Assembly: GCA_965276675.1 (NCBI GenBank)
Contig: OZ255624.1
Coordinates: 3,162,001-3,226,000 of the forward strand
Direction: 5' to 3'
DNA length: 64,000 bases
From: G965276675 sp965276675
GTDB taxonomy: Bacteria; Acidobacteriota; Terriglobia; Terriglobales; Acidobacteriaceae
Shown here: in pieces, positions 63,850 through 64,000 of the stretch
Position numbering within the stretch: the first letter of the stretch is position 1
Layout: every line of letters begins with the position of its first letter
Program-made: the position numbers and the translations under genes
The notes under the pieces: generated by a model
Told to the model about the DNA's origin: nothing
Databases searched by the model: none
What the model saw: the letters and a program-made list of their open reading frames with translations, nothing else

Positions 63850-64000
63850 TAGGGCGTGTTAGCACTATCTGAGTGCTTCGACGATGAAGGCGAAGGCGAG
63901 GAAGCCGAGGAAGATGACGTCGAGTTTTTCGAATCGGGAGAAGATACGGCGATAGCCTTTCATGCGTCGGAAGAGGCGTTCGATCTCATTGCGTTTTTTG
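63850..64000 (-). mobile_element. IS5-family insertion sequence, right part outside the window
   Basis: The end of the element is marked by AGGGCGTGTTAGCAC just before the transposase stop, close to the spacing seen in IS5/IS427-type elements. The rest leaves the window at base 64000. Confidence 0.75.
63865..64000 (-). CDS. IS5-family transposase, C-terminal fragment
   Basis: The minus strand reads KKRNEIERLFRRMKGYRR, RFEKLDVIFLGFLAF and ends IVEALR-stop at 63865. The Y-x-R-E/I-E-R-x-F-R-R-x-K pattern (here EIERLFRRMK) with R-x-E-K-L holds the last catalytic Glu of IS5-family DDE transposases. The N-terminal part lies beyond the window. Confidence 0.88.
   Translation of the reverse strand, partial: KKRNEIERLFRRMKGYRRIFSRFEKLDVIFLGFLAFAFIVEALR

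Overview
This window looks like chromosome of a Gram-negative, moderately GC-rich soil bacterium, most likely of the Acidobacteriota (Acidobacteriaceae/Terriglobus-Granulicella type). That is an inference: it carries LPS export and lipid A genes, the conserved lptC-lptB-rpoN-hpf block, a TreS-maltokinase/GlgE pathway, an Anbu cluster, and small families I associate with that phylum. No rRNA, tRNA or CRISPR array was seen. Coding density is high, with few gaps over 300 bp.

Layout. 1-5.8 kb (minus): LPS export (lptC-like, lptB), sigma-54 and a long ribosome hibernation factor. 5.8-9.8 kb (plus): an unrecognised protein, frataxin-like CyaY, a WaaE-like glycosyltransferase and a methylmalonyl-CoA mutase-type catalytic subunit, followed by a REP-like hairpin. 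9.8-13.4 kb (minus): a large cytosolic-type formate dehydrogenase with a DUF1641 partner. 13.6-15.6 kb: an aldo/keto reductase and a quinone oxidoreductase. 15.7-23.4 kb (minus): a four-gene maltose-1-phosphate/alpha-glucan operon (glgE, treS-maltokinase fusion, a glycosyltransferase-like gene, a membrane protein) closed by a terminator. 23.6-28.1 kb (minus): a flavin disulfide reductase, DUF4126 protein, polyprenyl-phosphate-type glycosyltransferase, threonine aldolase and a small membrane protein.

28.3-29.7 kb is an accessory island: a cytoplasmic-type peptidoglycan amidase, an overlapping exported small protein and an Hcp/TssD-like tube protein, read as an orphan type VI secretion effector-immunity-Hcp cassette. 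hemW and an ABC exporter follow. 33.4-35.9 kb is a second accessory island, a XamI-like type II restriction-modification pair. 36.3-39.7 kb holds lpxB and a catalytically degenerate M1-peptidase-like protein fused to TPRs. 39.9-43.8 kb holds a cytochrome b/molybdopterin oxidoreductase pair, an ECF sigma/anti-sigma pair and a secreted MXKDX-repeat protein, possibly one regulon. 44.0-46.2 kb is eutBC. 46.3-51.5 kb is an Anbu proteasome-like peptidase divergent from transglutaminase, circularly permuted ATP-grasp, alpha-E and transglutaminase genes.

51.6-63.7 kb is an L-rhamnose catabolism region: rhaB, a RhaD-type aldolase/dehydrogenase fusion, isomerase rhaI, symporter rhaT and lutABC, which would oxidise the lactate formed from lactaldehyde. 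A TetR/SDR pair and a truncated IclR-type regulator sit inside it. Near-palindromic GTTTC-N6-GAAAC sites lie upstream of the aldolase operon and of the regulator. The right edge is the 3' end of an IS5-family transposase that runs out of the window.
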